The notes beneath the pieces were generated by a model that was given only the letters and a program-made list of their open reading frames with translations, made no database searches and was not told the DNA's origin. The position numbers and the translations under genes were made by a program. 8,774 bases of DNA, from NCBI GenBank assembly GCA_030044325.1, contig JASHWA010000355.1, forward strand, positions 1 through 8,774. Direction: 5' to 3'. Positions 6,114 through 8,774 of this stretch are shown piece after piece (the stretch's first letter is position 1; every line of letters begins with the position of its first letter). Origin of the DNA: Bryobacteraceae bacterium (GTDB lineage Bacteria > Acidobacteriota > Terriglobia > Bryobacterales > Bryobacteraceae).

Positions 6114-8774
6114 TTAAGCGACCTCCGCCGCCACGCGCGCTTGCGCCAGCGCTCGCTTATACTCCTTCGGAAAAACCTTCACAAAACGCCCCAGCGACGC
6201 CTCGAAATTCTCTAAAATCCGATCCGCCAGGGGACTCCGGGTCTCCTCCGCATGCCGCGCGATCCAGTAGCGCAGCTCCTGCGCATCCTCCGGATCGAGC
6301 GCCTCCAGATCCACTCCCGCACGATTGCATAGCGCGCCCGAAAACAATCCCGTCCCATCCAGCACGTACGCGATCCCGCCCGTCATTCCAGCCGCGAAAT
6401 TTTTTCCCGTCGCGCCCAGCACGATCGCCAGCCCTTTGGTCATGTACTCGCACCCGTGATCGCCCACGCCTTCCACCACCGCCGTCGCGCCCGAATTCCG
6501 CACCGCGAACCGCTCCCCCGCCCGGCCGCTAAAAAACGCTTCGCCCGATGTAGCTCCATACAGCGCGACGTTCCCGATCAAAACGTTCTCCTCCGGCGCA
6601 AATCGCGAGCCGCGCGGCGGCCTCACCACCAGCTTTCCTCCGCTCAGCCCCTTGCCCGTATAATCGTTCGAGTCGCCTTCGAGCTCCAGCGTCACCCCGC
6701 GCGCCAGAAACGCCCCGAAACTCTGCCCCGCCGATCCCTTCAGCCGCACCCGAATCGAGTCCGGCTCCAATCCCGCGCCGCCATGCCTCCGCGCGATCTC
6801 GCCCGACAGCATCGCCCCCACGCTCCGATCCACGTTGCGCACCGGCATCTCCACCTCGACCGGAGCTTGGTCGAGCAGCGGCAACAGCCGGCGGTCGAAC
6901 GCATTCTCGATCCCGTGATCCTGCGCGATCTTTTTTCTGCGCCCCACCCGCATCGGCGTCGCCGGATTATACAGAATCTGCGAATAATCGAGCCCGCGTG
7001 CCTTCCAATGCCCCACCGCCGCTCGCATCCCGATGCGATCCACGCGCCCCACCATTTCTTCCATCTTTCGAAATCCCAAACGCGCCATCCACTCGCGCAC
7101 CTGCTCGGCCACAAAGAAGAAATAATTGATCACGTGCTCGGGCTCACCCGCGAAATGCCTGCGCAACGCCGGGTCCTGCGTCGCGATTCCCACCGGGCAC
7201 GTGTTCAGATGGCACTTGCGCATCATGATGCAGCCCATCGCCACCAGCGGCGCGGTCGAAAATCCGAACTCCTCTGCGCCCAGCAGCGCCGCGATCGTCA
7301 CGTCGCGCCCGGTTTTGAGCTTGCCATCGGTCTGCACCAGGATTCTGCTGCGCAGATCGTTCAACACCAGCGTCTGCTGCGTCTCGGCGAGCCCCAGCTC
7401 CCACGGAATCCCCGCATGCCGGATCGAAGTCAGCGGCGACGCGCCCGTTCCGCCGTCGTGTCCGCTGATCAGCACCACATCCGCGTGCGCTTTGGCGACG
7501 CCCGCCGCCACCGTCCCCACTCCCGCTTCGGCCACCAGCTTCACCGAAATCCGCGCCCGCGGATTCACGCATTTCAAATCGTAAATCAACTGCGCCAGGT
7601 CTTCGATCGAATAAATATCGTGATGCGGCGGCGGCGAAATCAGCGGGACGCCCGCTATCGAGTGCCGCACGCGCGCGATCGTCTCGTCCACTTTGTGCCC
7701 CGGAAGCTGCCCGCCTTCGCCCGGCTTGGCGCCCTGCGCGATTTTGATTTGCAGCTCGTCGGCATTCACCAGATAATGGGTGGTAACGCCAAACCGCCCG
7801 CTCGCCACCTGTTTGATCGCGCTGCGCCGCGCATCCCCGAAGCGCTCTTCGTCTTCCCCGCCCTCGCCCGTATTCGATCTGCCGCCCATCCGGTTCATCG
7901 CAATGGCCAGCGTTTCGTGCGCTTCCTTGCTGATCGATCCGAACGACATCGCGCCCGTGGTGAAGCGCTTCACGATTTCGCTCGCCGCCTCGACTTCTTC
8001 GATCGGCGCCGGCTTTTCCGCCGGTTTCAATTCCATCAGCCCGCGCAGCGTGCACAGATCCCGATTCTGCCGGTCGATCGCGTCCGCGAATTCCTGGAAC
8101 GTCTCGTATTTTTTAGACCGCACCGCGTGCTGCAGCTTCGCCACCGTGTGCGGATTCAGCAGATGATATTCGCCGCCGGTGCGAAACTGGTATTCCCCGC
8201 CCCAATCGAGCTCGGTTTCCGATTCGGTCCGCGCGCGGAACGCGAATTCGTGCTTCAGCCGCGCCTCGCGCGCCAGCACTTCCAATCCCACCCCTTCAAT
8301 CCGCGACGGCGTGCCCGTGAAGTACCGCTCCACCACTTGCCGGTTCAGCCCGATCGCCTCGAAACACTGCGCGCCGCGATAGCTTTGCAGCGTCGAAATC
8401 CCCATCTTCGAAAAAACTTTGAGCAGTCCCTTGTCGATCGCCTTTTTGTAATTTTTCAGGGCCGTGGCGAAGTTGATTTCTCCCAGGCGGCCACGCTGCG
8501 CCAGATCTTCGAGCGTCTCGATCGCCAGGTACGGATTCACCGCGCTCGCCCCGTAACCGATCAGCAGCGCAAAGTGCATCACCTCGCGCGGCTCGCCCGA
8601 TTCGACGATCAGCGCTACCTGCGTGCGCGTCCGCTCCCGCACCAGGTGATTGTGCACCGCGGTCAACGCGAGCAGGCTGGGAATCGGCGCATGCTCCTGA
8701 TCGATGGCGCGATCGGAGAGAATCAGCAGCCGGAACCCGTCGCGTATCGCCAGCGACGCCCGCCGCGACAATTC
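6114..8774 (-). CDS. gltB: Glutamate synthase [NADPH], large (alpha) subunit, 3' part
   Basis: The large subunit releases ammonia from glutamine, channels it to 2-oxoglutarate and reduces the imino product to glutamate. The visible 886 residues run to the right edge; full-length GltB is about 1,500, so the N-terminal glutaminase domain and part of the central domain lie outside. Counting from the first visible residue, 1 to about 165 is central domain (ILSDRAIDQEHAPIPSLLA, HFALLIGYGASAVNPYL). The FMN synthase domain follows, with AMSFGSISKEAHETLA (275-290), RSNTGEGGED (299-308), GHDGGTGASPL (438-448) and QTDGKLKTGRDV. The [3Fe-4S] ligands are C515-x5-C521-x4-C526 (bases 7232-7197). The C-terminal right-handed beta-helix domain runs from about 680 (GSAGQSFGAFLARG) through EGVGDHGCEYMT (768-779). 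All expected motifs are intact. The following gltD indicates the NADPH-dependent bacterial enzyme rather than the ferredoxin type. The apparent TTG start at 8771 is internal, since the frame is open through the window end. Confidence 0.97.
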   Translation of the reverse strand, partial: ELSRRASLAIRDGFRLLILSDRAIDQEHAPIPSLLALTAVHNHLVRERTRTQVALIVESGEPREVMHFALLIGYGASAVNPYLAIETLEDLAQRGRLGEINFATALKNYKKAIDKGLLKVFSKMGISTLQSYRGAQCFEAIGLNRQVVERYFTGTPSRIEGVGLEVLAREARLKHEFAFRARTESETELDWGGEYQFRTGGEYHLLNPHTVAKLQHAVRSKKYETFQEFADAIDRQNRDLCTLRGLMELKPAEKPAPIEEVEAASEIVKRFTTGAMSFGSISKEAHETLAIAMNRMGGRSNTGEGGEDEERFGDARRSAIKQVASGRFGVTTHYLVNADELQIKIAQGAKPGEGGQLPGHKVDETIARVRHSIAGVPLISPPPHHDIYSIEDLAQLIYDLKCVNPRARISVKLVAEAGVGTVAAGVAKAHADVVLISGHDGGTGASPLTSIRHAGIPWELGLAETQQTLVLNDLRSRILVQTDGKLKTGRDVTIAALLGAEEFGFSTAPLVAMGCIMMRKCHLNTCPVGIATQDPALRRHFAGEPEHVINYFFFVAEQVREWMARLGFRKMEEMVGRVDRIGMRAAVGHWKARGLDYSQILYNPATPMRVGRRKKIAQDHGIENAFDRRLLPLLDQAPVEVEMPVRNVDRSVGAMLSGEIARRHGGAGLEPDSIRVRLKGSAGQSFGAFLARGVTLELEGDSNDYTGKGLSGGKLVVRPPRGSRFAPEENVLIGNVALYGATSGEAFFSGRAGERFAVRNSGATAVVEGVGDHGCEYMTKGLAIVLGATGKNFAAGMTGGIAYVLDGTGLFSGALCNRAGVDLEALDPEDAQELRYWIARHAEETRSPLADRILENFEASLGRFVKVFPKEYKRALAQARVAAEVA

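Noticed and set aside
5043..6215. A 390-codon plus-strand open frame antisense to gltD
   Set aside because: Its product is rich in Arg, His and Pro with no domain, and it mirrors the GC-biased codons of gltD, whose motifs are unmistakable. It also runs across the gltB-gltD spacer. A shadow frame.
7144..8055. A 303-codon minus-strand frame within gltB
   Set aside because: Out-of-frame shadow rich in Arg, Gly and Asp; the gltB frame over the same bases contains the FMN and [3Fe-4S] motifs.

Overview
This is a high-GC bacterial window holding five protein genes and no RNA genes, mobile elements or CRISPR arrays that I can support. The mix suggests an acidobacterium, perhaps of the Solibacter/Bryobacter group: a secreted propeller protein built from SBBP repeats, a reduced SecA paralogue and a GT39-like membrane protein, all in GC-rich codons. 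That assignment is inference; no marker gene such as 16S rRNA is present.

Layout. On the plus strand, 1-938 is the 3' part of a SecA-type ATPase gene that begins before the window. It is followed, with a possible 26-bp overlap, by a gene for a polytopic membrane protein of GT-C glycosyltransferase type (913-2511). After a 68-bp gap with a plausible extended -10 box comes a gene for an exported protein with an N-terminal DUF7948-like domain and exactly seven SBBP blades (2580-4676). On the minus strand, converging on these with only 30 bp between stop codons, lies the glutamate synthase operon gltB-gltD. gltD is complete (6062 to 4707). gltB (8774 to 6114) is the 3' 886 codons, its 5' end lying beyond the right edge.

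How the genes work together. GltB and GltD form NADPH-dependent glutamate synthase, the ammonium-assimilation step that turns glutamine and 2-oxoglutarate into two glutamates. The three plus-strand genes all concern the cell envelope (protein export, lipid-linked sugar transfer, a secreted propeller protein), but nothing in the sequence proves they form one pathway. Promoter-like boxes before the second and third suggest partly separate transcription.

Most notable points: the SecA lacks the helical wing domain and the C-terminal zinc-binding tail and ends in an unusual tail, so it is probably an accessory translocase; and the gltB-gltD spacer carries an 11-bp direct repeat that forms a textbook four-tract G-quadruplex motif on the mRNA-sense strand. 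I did not find a convincing wholly new multi-gene system.
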